Source: a virus. Taken from it: a stretch of 37,381 nt of DNA. The stretch spans positions 1-37,381 of the IMG/VR virus record IMGVR_UViG_3300037587_000151. One strand, given 5' to 3'. The translations under genes and the position numbers were made by a program. Positions 14,906-22,682 of the stretch are shown one piece after another. Below the pieces are notes generated by a model, which was given only the letters and a program-made list of their open reading frames with translations, made no database searches and was not told where the DNA came from. Each line of letters opens with the position of its first letter. Position 1 is the first letter of the stretch.

Positions 14906-15727
14906 TAACTTCTAGGGCCTTCAGGTAGTAATGCCTGTCGAAAAACTACGTGAATTGCTGGGAAGCCTAGAACAGGTAATCAGCAGCCAAGCTTGTGTGT
15001 AACATTTTCTGAGTAAATGCTTTAGGGTAGGTGACAGCTCAACAGTGTGTGTAAGGAGAAACCATGACACAAATCGCTATCACCGGATATGAAATGTACC
15101 TAGTCTCATCGGAGGGTGCTGTAACTAACACCAGAACCGGCAGAGTGCTTAAAGCAGAGACAACCTTTTATGGATACGCCAGGATAACAGTATCTTTTGA
15201 AGGGAAGATCAAAAGGTTTAGTGTTCACCGACTGGTGGCTGAACACTTTGTACCCAACCCAGACAATAAGCCTGTAGTTAATCACCTAGATGGTGTTAAA
15301 CTGAATAACAGTGCTTCTAATTTGGAGTGGTGTACTCACTCAGAGAACCATCAACATGCCTACCTCCACGGACTAAGCCGGAAAGGGAGTGAACGCTCTT
15401 CAGCTTTATTGGATGAAGAAGCTGTACACAAAGTCTGCCAAATGTTTTGTGAAGGAATACCTAGAGGCCAGATTCTGGCCGCTGGGATACACCCTGAACT
15501 TAAGAAACATATGGTAGATAACATCCGAAGACGGCGAACATGGAAGCATGTCAGTAAATATTACACATGGGAAGGTTCAACGACTATCCCGAAAGGGAGT
15601 ACCTCAGGAGCCTGAGGGAAGCGCGTAGCACCCCGAGAGGGGTGATGATATAGTCTAGTCTGCATGGGGACATGCAGGAGTTCATAAAAGAACCGGGGGA
15701 GGTTAGCGACCTCCTTTGAATATAACG
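14906..15727 (+). ncRNA. Group I self-splicing intron in the helicase gene
   Basis: The 822-nt insert has group I hallmarks. The last exon base is T14905, and exon GCCT can pair with intron GGGC (14915-14918), including the required U-G at the splice site. A P4-P6-like core (GCTGGGAAGCC ... AATCAGCAGCCAAG) follows at 14956-14991. A P7 segment (GGTTCAACGACTATCCC) is at 15574-15590 and its partner GATATAGTC near 15647. The intron ends in G15727. Removing it restores the Walker A motif GAAP-KIGKS. An endonuclease ORF is inserted between the core halves. Confidence 0.88.
15064..15615 (+). CDS. Intron-encoded HNH homing endonuclease with NUMOD4-like domain
   Basis: The 183-residue protein has an N-terminal NUMOD4-like segment (GYEMYLVSSEGAVTNTRTGR) and an HNH core: VHRLVAEHFVPN, then VVNHLDGVKLNNSASNLEW with CTHSENHQHA. 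The C-terminus is basic and probably helix-turn-helix, for DNA binding. It would cut intron-less alleles of the helicase gene and spread the intron by repair. AAGGAGAAACC precedes the ATG. Its 3' end overlaps the P7 part of the intron core, so coding and ribozyme sequence are read from the same bases. Confidence 0.88.
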   Translation: MTQIAITGYEMYLVSSEGAVTNTRTGRVLKAETTFYGYARITVSFEGKIKRFSVHRLVAEHFVPNPDNKPVVNHLDGVKLNNSASNLEWCTHSENHQHAYLHGLSRKGSERSSALLDEEAVHKVCQMFCEGIPRGQILAAGIHPELKKHMVDNIRRRRTWKHVSKYYTWEGSTTIPKGSTSGA

Positions 15728-16435
15728 AAAATTGGAAAGTCAGATCACGAATACCAGAACATTGATTGGTTAGCAAATGTACAGAACCAGCTTGTCGGGG
15801 TGTTTGATTTGGAGAACCCTCCAATGAAGACGGCCAAGAAGGTGGCATCTAAGTTTGCTGGATTGGACTACACAAAGCCCGACAGTGTGTACGAGGATGA
15901 TGTTCTTCGTGACCACCTGATGCAGATGGATGGTCGTGTTCGATTTTACGATCGTGGAGCTTCCCGTGATTGGTCGGATATTCGTATTGCTATGGAGGAG
16001 ATGCACCTCCTTGATGGGATCAACTTCTTCTTCCTAGACCCCCTAACAGCCCTCATCTCTCGTTTTAGTTCGTCTGAGGCGAACGATAAGTTGAATGAAA
16101 TCTGCACAGACATCGCAGACTTTGTGTATAAGCACCCAGTCACGCTCTTTATCTATACCCACGTTAACCCAAAACAAAAGGGAGCTAAGACACATGAAGA
16201 GGGGGCTAGGGTGCTGAGTGGAGAGTTCACAGGGTCTAGAGCTATGGAGCGGTGGTTCCACTATGGCTGGGGTATTCGTCGGGACAGAAGTCCTGACTCT
16301 GAAGCTCCCAACACCTCTTACCTCGATATGCTGTTTGATCGAGACTTTGGGGAGAGCCTAACCTGTGAGTTATATTTTAACAAAGACAATATGTCTTATC
16401 TGGAGCCAAAGGCTCTACAAAAGAGGACACATTAA
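15728..16435 (+). CDS. Primase-helicase (T7 gp4-like), exon 2
   Basis: Exon 2 encodes residues 326-560, the RecA-like hexameric helicase. It starts with KIGKS, completing the Walker A loop. VGVFDLENPP matches the H1a segment with its catalytic acidic residue, INFFFLDPLTALIS is Walker B, and FIYTHVNPKQKG with LSGEFTGSRAMERW corresponds to the H3/H4 region that senses nucleotide and binds ssDNA. A TTG at 15716 could mislead an annotator into calling a separate gene; its first four codons lie in the intron. The stop at 16433-16435 is followed directly by small genes. Confidence 0.9.
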   Translation, partial: KIGKSDHEYQNIDWLANVQNQLVGVFDLENPPMKTAKKVASKFAGLDYTKPDSVYEDDVLRDHLMQMDGRVRFYDRGASRDWSDIRIAMEEMHLLDGINFFFLDPLTALISRFSSSEANDKLNEICTDIADFVYKHPVTLFIYTHVNPKQKGAKTHEEGARVLSGEFTGSRAMERWFHYGWGIRRDRSPDSEAPNTSYLDMLFDRDFGESLTCELYFNKDNMSYLEPKALQKRTH

Positions 16436-16436
16436 T

Positions 16437-16604
16437 ATGACATACGACTTAACTGAAATCCGAAACGTATCCTCCTTTCAAGAACGTATTGAGGAACTAC
16501 TAGAAGCACAGGAAGCAGGCGACCCCATTGACGAAGAGGACATTAACACTCTCCTCCGGGATTGTGCTGACTTCTTCCGAGGAATTGCAGATGGAGAGTC
16601 TTGA
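16437..16604 (+). CDS. Small acidic hypothetical protein
   Basis: This 55-residue protein starts at the ATG at 16437, right after the helicase stop, behind AAGAGGAC. It is strongly acidic and predicted helical (about 14 Asp/Glu). Function unknown. Confidence 0.55.
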   Translation: MTYDLTEIRNVSSFQERIEELLEAQEAGDPIDEEDINTLLRDCADFFRGIADGES

Positions 16605-16758
16605 AGAACTCATAGATAAATACTGCATTGGCTCTGAGGGAGCCTCTGCTTGGTGCTGGCTGGGCGATAGTCCAGAAGATATGCGATGCATAGGCTTCAC
16701 TGCTAAAACCCGGCAGGAGGCAATACAGAAGGTTTTGGAGGCTATTGAGGATGCATAA
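16591..16758 (+). CDS. Small hypothetical protein
   Basis: This 55-residue protein starts at the ATG at 16591, preceded by CGAGGAATTGC, and overlaps the previous gene by 14 nt. The pattern ASAWCWLGDSPEDMRCIGF with a following helix suggests a compact alpha/beta protein. No family is recognised. Confidence 0.5.
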   Translation: MESLEELIDKYCIGSEGASAWCWLGDSPEDMRCIGFTAKTRQEAIQKVLEAIEDA

Positions 16759-16918
16759 TGCCATAACGGATATAGAGTGGTTGCCTAAGAAGAAGGTGGT
16801 GAGGGTTGTTCGGAACGGTGCTTATGCCTTCTACACTGAAGAGGAGATGAAGATGCTTATGGGTGCGTTTGCAAAGATACTGAGGGACGGTGGAGGACTA
16901 GATGACCAAACCAATTAA
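16751..16918 (+). CDS. Small hypothetical protein overlapping rtcB
   Basis: This 55-residue frame begins at an ATG 8 nt inside the preceding gene, behind TTGAGG, and its end overlaps the RtcB start by 17 nt. Overlap on both sides fits the translational coupling seen throughout the region. It contains KKKVVRVVRNGAYAFYTEEE and then a helical stretch. Function unknown. Confidence 0.5.
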   Translation: MHNAITDIEWLPKKKVVRVVRNGAYAFYTEEEMKMLMGAFAKILRDGGGLDDQTN

Positions 16919-17999
16919 AATCTACTCAGACTACATCGAAGGGTCTGCTCTGAGTCAATTCTATGATGCAATGAAATGTGATTTCGCTGTGCAAGGAGCA
17001 CTGATGCCTGATGCCCATATGGGGTATTCACTTCCCATTGGGGCTGTTGTAGCAACCAAAGGTGTTGTTGTCCCAGCTTGGGTTGGATATGATATTGGGT
17101 GTGGTATGTGTGCCCTGGAGACTAACCTGAAACGGGAACAACTACTCCCTCATGCTGAGGCTCTCTCAGAAGCCATCTACAAGGCGATCCCTGTGGGCAA
17201 TGCATCTCATAAGGATGAGCGGGGATACTCCTTAGACGGCCTTACAGAGGCTTCTAGAGCTATTGCTGAGAAGAGAGGTGCCCGGAAGCAGCTTGGAACC
17301 CTTGGGGGTGGTAATCACTTCATCGAGCTTGGTGCTGACGAGGAGGATAATGTGTGGATTGTCATCCACTCAGGCTCTCGTGGCACTGGACATGGTATTG
17401 CTGGCCACTACATGAAGATTGCCTCTGGCTCTAACAAGGCCAAAGAGGGTCATTACGGATTGGACGAGGACTCCTTTGAGGGCTCCCAGTATATACAAGA
17501 CCTTGAGTGGTGTCTGCACTATGCCCTTCATAATCGCCGAGATATGATGGACTCCGTGTTTAATGTGTTAGAATCAACAACCGGGCTACGAGTTGATGGA
17601 GTGGGTAGCCTAATCAACCGTAACCACAACCATGCAGAGCGGAAAGGTGATCTATGGATTCATCGTAAAGGTGCAACCCACGCTGAAGAGGGTATGATGG
17701 GTGTGATTCCCGGAAACATGCGGGATGGGGCTTTCATTGTCCGTGGCAAGGGAGATCCCGAGTCTCTATTCTCTTCCTCTCATGGAGCTGGGCGTGTTCT
17801 TGGGCGCAGAAAAGCTAAAGAGTTGTTGAATGTCGAAGACTTTACTGAGACTATGGGGGGTATTGTTGCCAAGGTTGGTGCATCGACACTTGACGAGTCT
17901 CCTTTCGCATATAAAGATATCTTCCGTGTAATGCGTGAGCAGGAGGATTTGGTTGATGTTGTGGCTTACGTGAAGCCTATTGTGAATATTAAGGGGTAG
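16902..17999 (+). CDS. rtcB: RtcB-family RNA-splicing ligase
   Basis: The 365-residue protein has all RtcB signatures: MPDAHMGYSLPIG (35-47), VGYDIGCGM with metal ligands Asp64 and Cys67, LGGGNHFIEL, HSGSRGTGHG, RNHNHAE, HRKGATHAEEGM, GNMRDGAFIVRGKG, and SSSHGAGR whose His294 corresponds to the guanylylated histidine (His337 in E. coli). RtcB joins RNA 2',3'-cyclic phosphate or 3'-phosphate ends to 5'-OH ends using GTP and manganese. It is shorter than the roughly 408-residue E. coli enzyme. In a phage it could reseal tRNAs cut by host anticodon nucleases; this is inference. Confidence 0.93.
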   Translation: MTKPIKIYSDYIEGSALSQFYDAMKCDFAVQGALMPDAHMGYSLPIGAVVATKGVVVPAWVGYDIGCGMCALETNLKREQLLPHAEALSEAIYKAIPVGNASHKDERGYSLDGLTEASRAIAEKRGARKQLGTLGGGNHFIELGADEEDNVWIVIHSGSRGTGHGIAGHYMKIASGSNKAKEGHYGLDEDSFEGSQYIQDLEWCLHYALHNRRDMMDSVFNVLESTTGLRVDGVGSLINRNHNHAERKGDLWIHRKGATHAEEGMMGVIPGNMRDGAFIVRGKGDPESLFSSSHGAGRVLGRRKAKELLNVEDFTETMGGIVAKVGASTLDESPFAYKDIFRVMREQEDLVDVVAYVKPIVNIKG

Positions 18000-18166
18000 A
18001 GCTTCGTGAATGTAAGAACGTTCATGGACATGTACACCATAACACGATTAGGGATCATTACCACCAAGCTGACAAGCGATATGTCAATGTGTGTGTTGAG
18101 GCTTGTGATGGGGTGCCAGTAGATTTTGAGGAGATTAGGGTAGGGGAGTATAAGCCGAAGTGCTAA
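17993..18166 (+). pseudogene. C-terminal fragment of a calcineurin-like metallophosphoesterase
   Basis: An open frame overlapping the end of rtcB in the -1 frame reads a 57-residue tail containing NVHGHVHHN, then RYVNVCVEACDGVPVDFEEI. This matches the C-terminal metal-binding GHxH strand and closing segment of small calcineurin-like phosphoesterases, which are normally about 150-180 residues. The N-terminal motifs are absent, and no ATG, GTG or TTG occurs early in the frame. It is probably a deletion remnant. Because rtcB ends on GGGG then a stop, a -1 slip to a fusion product is conceivable but unproven. Confidence 0.6.
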
Positions 18167-18176
18167 AGGAGGAATA

Positions 18177-18434
18177 ATGATTGCAATAATTAATGTTTCC
18201 GAAGAGAGGGGTGTTGCTTACTCTCGCAGAGGTGTGCAGCACTATCGAGTTCAATTAAACCAGATACCATTGACGGAATTCATCCACAAAGCTGAGGATG
18301 GTATGGCTAAGTGTTTGGAGTTGTCAGCTAAGGCTCTGGAAGGTGTGGATATTGATGAGATTGTAGATAACCACCAACTAAAGGGTTTGATAAAGCAGGC
18401 CATTGATAAATTCCCAAAGGGGTGGAGGGGATAA
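18177..18434 (+). CDS. Hypothetical small protein
   Basis: This 85-residue protein has a strong ribosome binding site (AAAGGAGGAATA) before its ATG. It is beta then alpha in character, with an acidic helical second half. The polymerase ATG overlaps its stop (TAATG). Function unknown; position suggests replication-linked expression. Confidence 0.65.
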   Translation: MIAIINVSEERGVAYSRRGVQHYRVQLNQIPLTEFIHKAEDGMAKCLELSAKALEGVDIDEIVDNHQLKGLIKQAIDKFPKGWRG

Positions 18435-20563
18435 TGCTAGTAGTTGGCGATCTTGAAGCGCCCAACCTAGATCCAGACTATATCCATTGTGGGGTGTTGA
18501 TTGAGCCCAATACAGGTCAGATGTATGAATTCCATGATGAGCCCACCTGGGCCTTGGAGACCTCCATCTGGGCTCCTAGGGACGAGTTCCCTCGCTTCAT
18601 TGAGAAGAGTGTCACCAACTTAGTTGGTCACAACTTCAGGGGGTATGATGTTCCTGTCCTCAAGAAGATATACAATCTGGACTATAAGGGTGTTATAACA
18701 GACACAGTGATATGGAGCCGTTGTCTCTATCCTGACCGGCCTCGGCCTGATGGATATGGAGGCAATAAGCTCCACTCTCTAGAGGCCTGGGGTTATCGTG
18801 TTGATAGAGGTAAGCCCGACTATAATGAATGGGAGGTGTTTGATGAAGCAATGCTCCACCGATGCAGGGAAGACGTTGAAATCAACCTGCTCGTCTGGCA
18901 AGAGTTGTTGTGGGAAATGTTCTGCCGGAACACAGGAGAGCCCTTCTCAACATATTGGGACTACAACCCTCCAGCCTATCCAGCGTGGATACGGATGGAA
19001 GAGCAAGTGGCATCCATCATTGATCAACAGGAACGAGATGGTGTATTCTTTGATCGTCCAGCAGCTCTACAGCTAATAGAGCAGCTTAGTGTTGTAATTG
19101 AGAGAGCCGAAGCCGCCATCCTCCCCCTCCTCCCACAAGTGGAGAAGGTGAGTATGGTTGAAAAGACCTTTCCAGCTTGCTGGGAGGAGCCTTTCACTAA
19201 GGCTGGGAAGTGGAAGTCGAATGTGCTTAAGTACTATGACGAGGCCATCCAGCATCACGAGATTGATGTGGACTCTCCTGTAGGAGAAGCAATACTCCTC
19301 AAGTGGCTGGGCAACAGTATCAAAGTGCCCCCCACTAAGAAAGTAACCCATCGCCCTATGAAGATCAAGAGCCCTCAGTTTAAAGAGTGGCTCATGGCTG
19401 AGTGTGGGTGGCGTCCGACAGAGTGGAACTTGAAAAAGGTGACGAAGAAGGAGGCTGAAGACCCCCAATCTCCGTATTTCAAGCAACAGGCTGGGAAGTT
19501 TGCTAGGGACCGTAGGGGGAAGCACGTTAAGGCGTCCCCTAAGCTCACTGAGGACTCGTATGAGTCCATCCAAGGGGGCTATGGCCCTACAGTTAAAGAG
19601 TACCTTGTAGCGTCTCACAGGGCGTCTATGGTGGAAGGCTTCCTTAACAACGTCAGGGAGGATAATACCATTGGTGCTGGTGCTGACTCATGTGGTGCTG
19701 CCACAACGAGGATGAAGCATCGCACTGTTGTGAATGTTCCCCGTACAGGCTCTCCCTATGGAGAGGAGTGTCGAGCCTTGTTCAGGGCTCGTCCCGGTAG
19801 AGTGTTTGTTGGTGCTGATGCTGCTGCTCTTGAAGCGCGGATGGAGGCCCATTACACTTATAAATATGATGATGGTGCATACGCTAAGGAGGTGTTGGAA
19901 GGTGACATTCACACTAAGAACGCTCTGGCTTTTGGCTTGGTCACTCCTGAGTTGGTGGCTGCTTACAGAGCTATACCAGATCATGATAAGCCCTCAAATG
20001 ACACTGAGCGAGACATTGTTTTTAACTTCTCTTGCGGTCGTAACGGAGGTGGTGATTGCGGTGGGGGGGCTAAGGGCGCTAAATATTGTTTAACGTACGG
20101 AGGTCAAGCCCCGAAACTAGCAGAGACTCTTAACAAGCCTAAGCACGAGGGTGAGATGCACTTTGAGGCATTCTGGGAAACCAACGCCTCTCTTCGTATG
20201 TTCCGTGATGATGTAGAGAAAGAGTGGAAGGCTAATGAGGGCTGGATACAGGCCATTGATGGTAGGTGGCTTAAGGCACGTTCCCCCCACTCTTTGGTTA
20301 ACCTGAAGTTTCAAAGTTCAGGCTCTATTGTTTGTAAAACTGCAACAGCCTTCTTGGCTGCTTGGATGAGGAAGGAGAAGATAGATGCACTCTTAGTGAT
20401 AAATATGCACGATGAGGTTCAGGCAGACTGTCATCCAGATAGTGTGGAGCGTCTGAAGGAACTTATGTGCAAAGCGTTTGTCAAAGCTGGTGAATATTGG
20501 GGATTAGCCGTCCCAACACCCGGAGAAGCTAAATCAGGCGATAATTGGGCACGTACCCACTAA
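18434..20563 (+). CDS. T7-like family A DNA polymerase with 3'-5' exonuclease domain
   Basis: The 709-residue product has a DEDD exonuclease: VVGDLEA (Asp6, Glu8), LVGHNFRGYDVPVL and RCREDVEINLLVW. The polymerase half has motif A VGADAAALEARMEAHY (Asp462), motif B KGAKYCLTYGG and motif C NMHDEV (Asp660), the two aspartates being the catalytic metal ligands. Size matches T7 gp5 (704 residues). A Gly-rich stretch NGGGDCGGG directly precedes motif B, and the usual Arg four residues before the motif B Lys is replaced by Gly. The ATG at 18434 is preceded by GGAGGGG. It replicates the genome with the primase-helicase at 13931. Confidence 0.92.
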   Translation: MLVVGDLEAPNLDPDYIHCGVLIEPNTGQMYEFHDEPTWALETSIWAPRDEFPRFIEKSVTNLVGHNFRGYDVPVLKKIYNLDYKGVITDTVIWSRCLYPDRPRPDGYGGNKLHSLEAWGYRVDRGKPDYNEWEVFDEAMLHRCREDVEINLLVWQELLWEMFCRNTGEPFSTYWDYNPPAYPAWIRMEEQVASIIDQQERDGVFFDRPAALQLIEQLSVVIERAEAAILPLLPQVEKVSMVEKTFPACWEEPFTKAGKWKSNVLKYYDEAIQHHEIDVDSPVGEAILLKWLGNSIKVPPTKKVTHRPMKIKSPQFKEWLMAECGWRPTEWNLKKVTKKEAEDPQSPYFKQQAGKFARDRRGKHVKASPKLTEDSYESIQGGYGPTVKEYLVASHRASMVEGFLNNVREDNTIGAGADSCGAATTRMKHRTVVNVPRTGSPYGEECRALFRARPGRVFVGADAAALEARMEAHYTYKYDDGAYAKEVLEGDIHTKNALAFGLVTPELVAAYRAIPDHDKPSNDTERDIVFNFSCGRNGGGDCGGGAKGAKYCLTYGGQAPKLAETLNKPKHEGEMHFEAFWETNASLRMFRDDVEKEWKANEGWIQAIDGRWLKARSPHSLVNLKFQSSGSIVCKTATAFLAAWMRKEKIDALLVINMHDEVQADCHPDSVERLKELMCKAFVKAGEYWGLAVPTPGEAKSGDNWARTH

Positions 20564-20584
20564 ATCTACACAAGGAATACTATT

Positions 20585-21229
20585 TTGACACTTAAAAGAC
20601 GCACTACACAACAAGAATCTACCAGCACAATTCCTAATCTCACCCCGGGAGAACATGAGGCGAGACTCGTGTACGTGGCGGATTTGGGATTACAAACTCG
20701 GGAATATAAGGGTGAAGAGAAGCCACCAGCCCAACAGATTGCTTTGGGTATTGAGATTATTGGCCAGACAATCACCCTGGATGATAAGGAGGTTCCTCGT
20801 ATGCTGTGGACACGTCCTTTCAACATCTTCTCCAACCTGACAGAGAAGGGCGTGGAGCTACAATACTACAAGGTGTTTGATCCCTCTGCACAGCCTGATG
20901 GTGATGCGGATTGGGATGCTCAGATGGGTAAGCCTTGTAATGCATTCATCGTCAACACTCCTGGCCGTGGAGCCAATGCTGGCAACATCTATGACAACAT
21001 TGATAGCCTAACTCCTATTCCTGCTAAGTATCAGGCTGGTGTAGGCCCTGCTCTGATTGAGCCTTGTATTGGTGATGCTGATGACGAGGAGAATGCTTGC
21101 ACCAAGGCTCTGTATGGATTGGCGAAGTTTGTCTATGACAAGCGTATTGAGGAAGCTCCTGCTGCACCACAAGCTCCTGCTGGTATGCCTGATGCTGACT
21201 TTGACGATTCAGATGTGCCTTTTAATTAA
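20585..21229 (+). CDS. Probable single-stranded DNA-binding protein
   Basis: The 214-residue protein lies between polymerase and exonuclease genes. It has a beta-rich body compatible with an OB fold, a low-complexity Ala/Pro linker near residue 190, and an acidic tail DADFDDSDVPFN of the kind SSB proteins use to recruit partners. The start is TTG at 20585, with AAGGA upstream. Assignment rests on position, size and tail, not on a core motif. Confidence 0.65.
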   Translation: MTLKRRTTQQESTSTIPNLTPGEHEARLVYVADLGLQTREYKGEEKPPAQQIALGIEIIGQTITLDDKEVPRMLWTRPFNIFSNLTEKGVELQYYKVFDPSAQPDGDADWDAQMGKPCNAFIVNTPGRGANAGNIYDNIDSLTPIPAKYQAGVGPALIEPCIGDADDEENACTKALYGLAKFVYDKRIEEAPAAPQAPAGMPDADFDDSDVPFN

Positions 21230-21266
21230 CCCTAGTTTGATTAGTGCTTAACAGCACAGGCTAGGG
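21230..21266 (+). other. Nested intergenic hairpin
   Basis: CCCTAG at 21230-21235 pairs with CTAGGG at 21261-21266, and inside it GTGCT (21245-21249) pairs with AGCAC (21254-21258) around TAAC. No T-tract follows, so it is not a typical terminator. It could stabilise or regulate the message between the SSB-like and following genes. Confidence 0.45.
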
Positions 21267-21323
21267 AGTGTCCTGGGTAAGACGATAAAGTGCCCCACTA
21301 ATAACAAGATGTAGGAGACTATC

Positions 21324-21587
21324 ATGTCGTCTGAGACATTATATGAAAATAGTATGTACAGAGTTGTACTAAAAGATCGACCAACACAAGACTACAATTA
21401 CGATGTTGTGAACAAAAGCAACGGAGTGATTGAAGCTGAGATGAAGGCACTACCTAATGCTGTTGAAGCAGCAGAGATATTGCAGATGAAGATGGGAGAG
21501 CTTACTGGATATATTGGTGAGGATGAGGATACTGCTGGAGAGGTGGTGTATTTGGATGGGGTTGATATTAAACCAGTGAAACACTAG
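21324..21587 (+). CDS. Hypothetical small protein
   Basis: This 87-residue acidic protein is preceded by TAGGAGA. It reads as a beta-hairpin N-terminus, a helix (ALPNAVEAAEILQMKMGE) and a short beta tail. No family is recognised. It directly precedes the exonuclease region. Confidence 0.65.
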   Translation: MSSETLYENSMYRVVLKDRPTQDYNYDVVNKSNGVIEAEMKALPNAVEAAEILQMKMGELTGYIGEDEDTAGEVVYLDGVDIKPVKH

Positions 21588-21597
21588 GAGGGGTAGG

Positions 21598-21741
21598 ATG
21601 CATCAGAATGAAGATAAACGACAAAGCACCAGCCACCCACGAGAGTCTGGTGGTATGCGAACCTTCTTGGATGGGGATTAGCTTGGCATCCTTCCATACG
21701 AAATAGGAGCCATCTCTGAAGGGTTCCACACCCTGTCCAAG
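21598..21741 (+). pseudogene. N-terminal part of the exonuclease, interrupted by in-frame TAG
   Basis: From the ATG at 21598 (AGGAGG upstream), or the internal ATG at 21655, the frame reads up to MRTFLDGD, then TAG at 21679-21681, and continues as LGILPYEIGAISEGFHTL straight into the exonuclease. LDGD is the first metal-binding motif of FEN-type 5'-3' exonucleases and the rest fits its helix, so the TAG splits one gene. Possible causes are a TGG-to-TAG mutation, a small in-frame insertion, a sequencing error or readthrough. Confidence 0.6.
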
Positions 21742-22524
21742 GTGACAGATAAAGTTGACCAACTGGTTGAGTTTATCTTAGAGCGTACACAGGCAACTGA
21801 ATACGAACTGTTCCTCTCAGAGAAGGGTAATTTCAGACTGGACATCGCCTCTGTGAAGCAATACAAAGGCCAACGCCACCCAGACAAGCCTAAGTGGTGG
21901 CAACACATAAGGGACTATTTATATGAACATTGGGATGCCACAGCAGTGGTTGGCTGTGAGGCCGACGATATGCTCTCCATCAAGCAACGTGAGTGCAACC
22001 TCCTCGCTATCAAAAGCTGCGTCGCATCGAGAGACAAGGACTTACGAATCACACCAGGGTGGCACTACTCCTGGCCCTGTGGAGACTATCAGCCAGAGAA
22101 GCCTTTGTACCTCGTGTCTCGTATGGGAGAGCTATGGCCCAAATGGAAAGATGGTAAGAGAGGTAGAACGCTTGCCAAGCTTGGAGGTACAGGCTTAAAG
22201 TTCTTTTACATGCAATTAATCACAGGAGATTCGTGTGACAACATCCCCGGATGCCCTGGGAGGGGGCCTGCGTATGCTTACCAACTACTTAAAGATTGTG
22301 TCTCGGAAGCACAAATGTACTCCAGAATATGTGCCGCTTACAGAGAAAAATATACAGCCTCACTTGGAGAATCCAATATGGTGCAATACACCAACTGGAG
22401 AGGAGAGCAAGAGTACAAAACAATCGAAGAGTTGATATTGGAACAAGCGAGGTTGCTCTGGATGCAAACTTATCAGGGGGAGCTATGGACGCCACCTGTA
22501 GAACTTGTAAACACTTCCGTCTAG
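21742..22524 (+). CDS. 5'-3' exonuclease (FEN/T7 gp6-like), main part
   Basis: The 260 residues after the GTG at 21742 carry FEN-family motifs: GNFRLDIA and YKGQR (substrate arginines), VGCEADDMLS with metal-binding acids, SRDKDLR, and ITGDSCDNIPGCPG, the second metal site and helix-hairpin-helix. Such enzymes remove RNA primers and degrade host DNA. The first metal-binding motif lies upstream in the same frame behind a TAG codon, so the product from this GTG would lack Asp and Gly of that motif and may be inactive. The ribosome binding site at this GTG is weak (AAGG directly adjacent). Confidence 0.8.
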   Translation: MTDKVDQLVEFILERTQATEYELFLSEKGNFRLDIASVKQYKGQRHPDKPKWWQHIRDYLYEHWDATAVVGCEADDMLSIKQRECNLLAIKSCVASRDKDLRITPGWHYSWPCGDYQPEKPLYLVSRMGELWPKWKDGKRGRTLAKLGGTGLKFFYMQLITGDSCDNIPGCPGRGPAYAYQLLKDCVSEAQMYSRICAAYREKYTASLGESNMVQYTNWRGEQEYKTIEELILEQARLLWMQTYQGELWTPPVELVNTSV

Positions 22525-22682
22525 ATCAGGAGGACGGGTCAACGGGACGGTGCTCTGGAATAGAGGATCACATTACTATTGACTTGGACACAGACAACTC
22601 TGCTGACAGAGGCTGTGCCTACGTCGATGATATTTGGGTTCCAGTAACATTTTATTGCAAGGGGTATAAACGTAATGTCTGA
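22485..22682 (+). CDS. Small cysteine-rich zinc-binding protein
   Basis: This 65-residue protein overlaps the exonuclease end by 40 nt; CAGGGGG lies just before its ATG. It has six cysteines, starting CRTCKHF and ending YCKGYKR, an arrangement found in small phage proteins of unknown function that probably bind zinc. Its stop overlaps the next ATG. Confidence 0.65.
   Translation: MDATCRTCKHFRLDQEDGSTGRCSGIEDHITIDLDTDNSADRGCAYVDDIWVPVTFYCKGYKRNV

Noticed and set aside
15716-15727. TTG start creating a separate helicase gene
   Set aside because: These bases belong to the 3' end of the group I intron; translation from here would lack Walker A residues restored only by splicing.
18007-18122. 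Short GTG-initiated frame after rtcB
   Set aside because: Composition is unremarkable, whereas the other frame shows a recognisable phosphoesterase tail.
19073-19618. Minus-strand 181-codon ORF inside the polymerase gene
   Set aside because: Antisense to conserved polymerase sequence; no motif, no ribosome binding site.
20030-20110. Intein in the DNA polymerase
   Set aside because: The Gly-rich stretch is short and the protein has normal T7 polymerase length; no intein splicing motifs.
21655-21681. T4 gene 60-like ribosomal bypass over the exonuclease TAG
   Set aside because: The putative take-off and landing codons do not match (GAT versus GGC), so simple mutation or readthrough is more likely.
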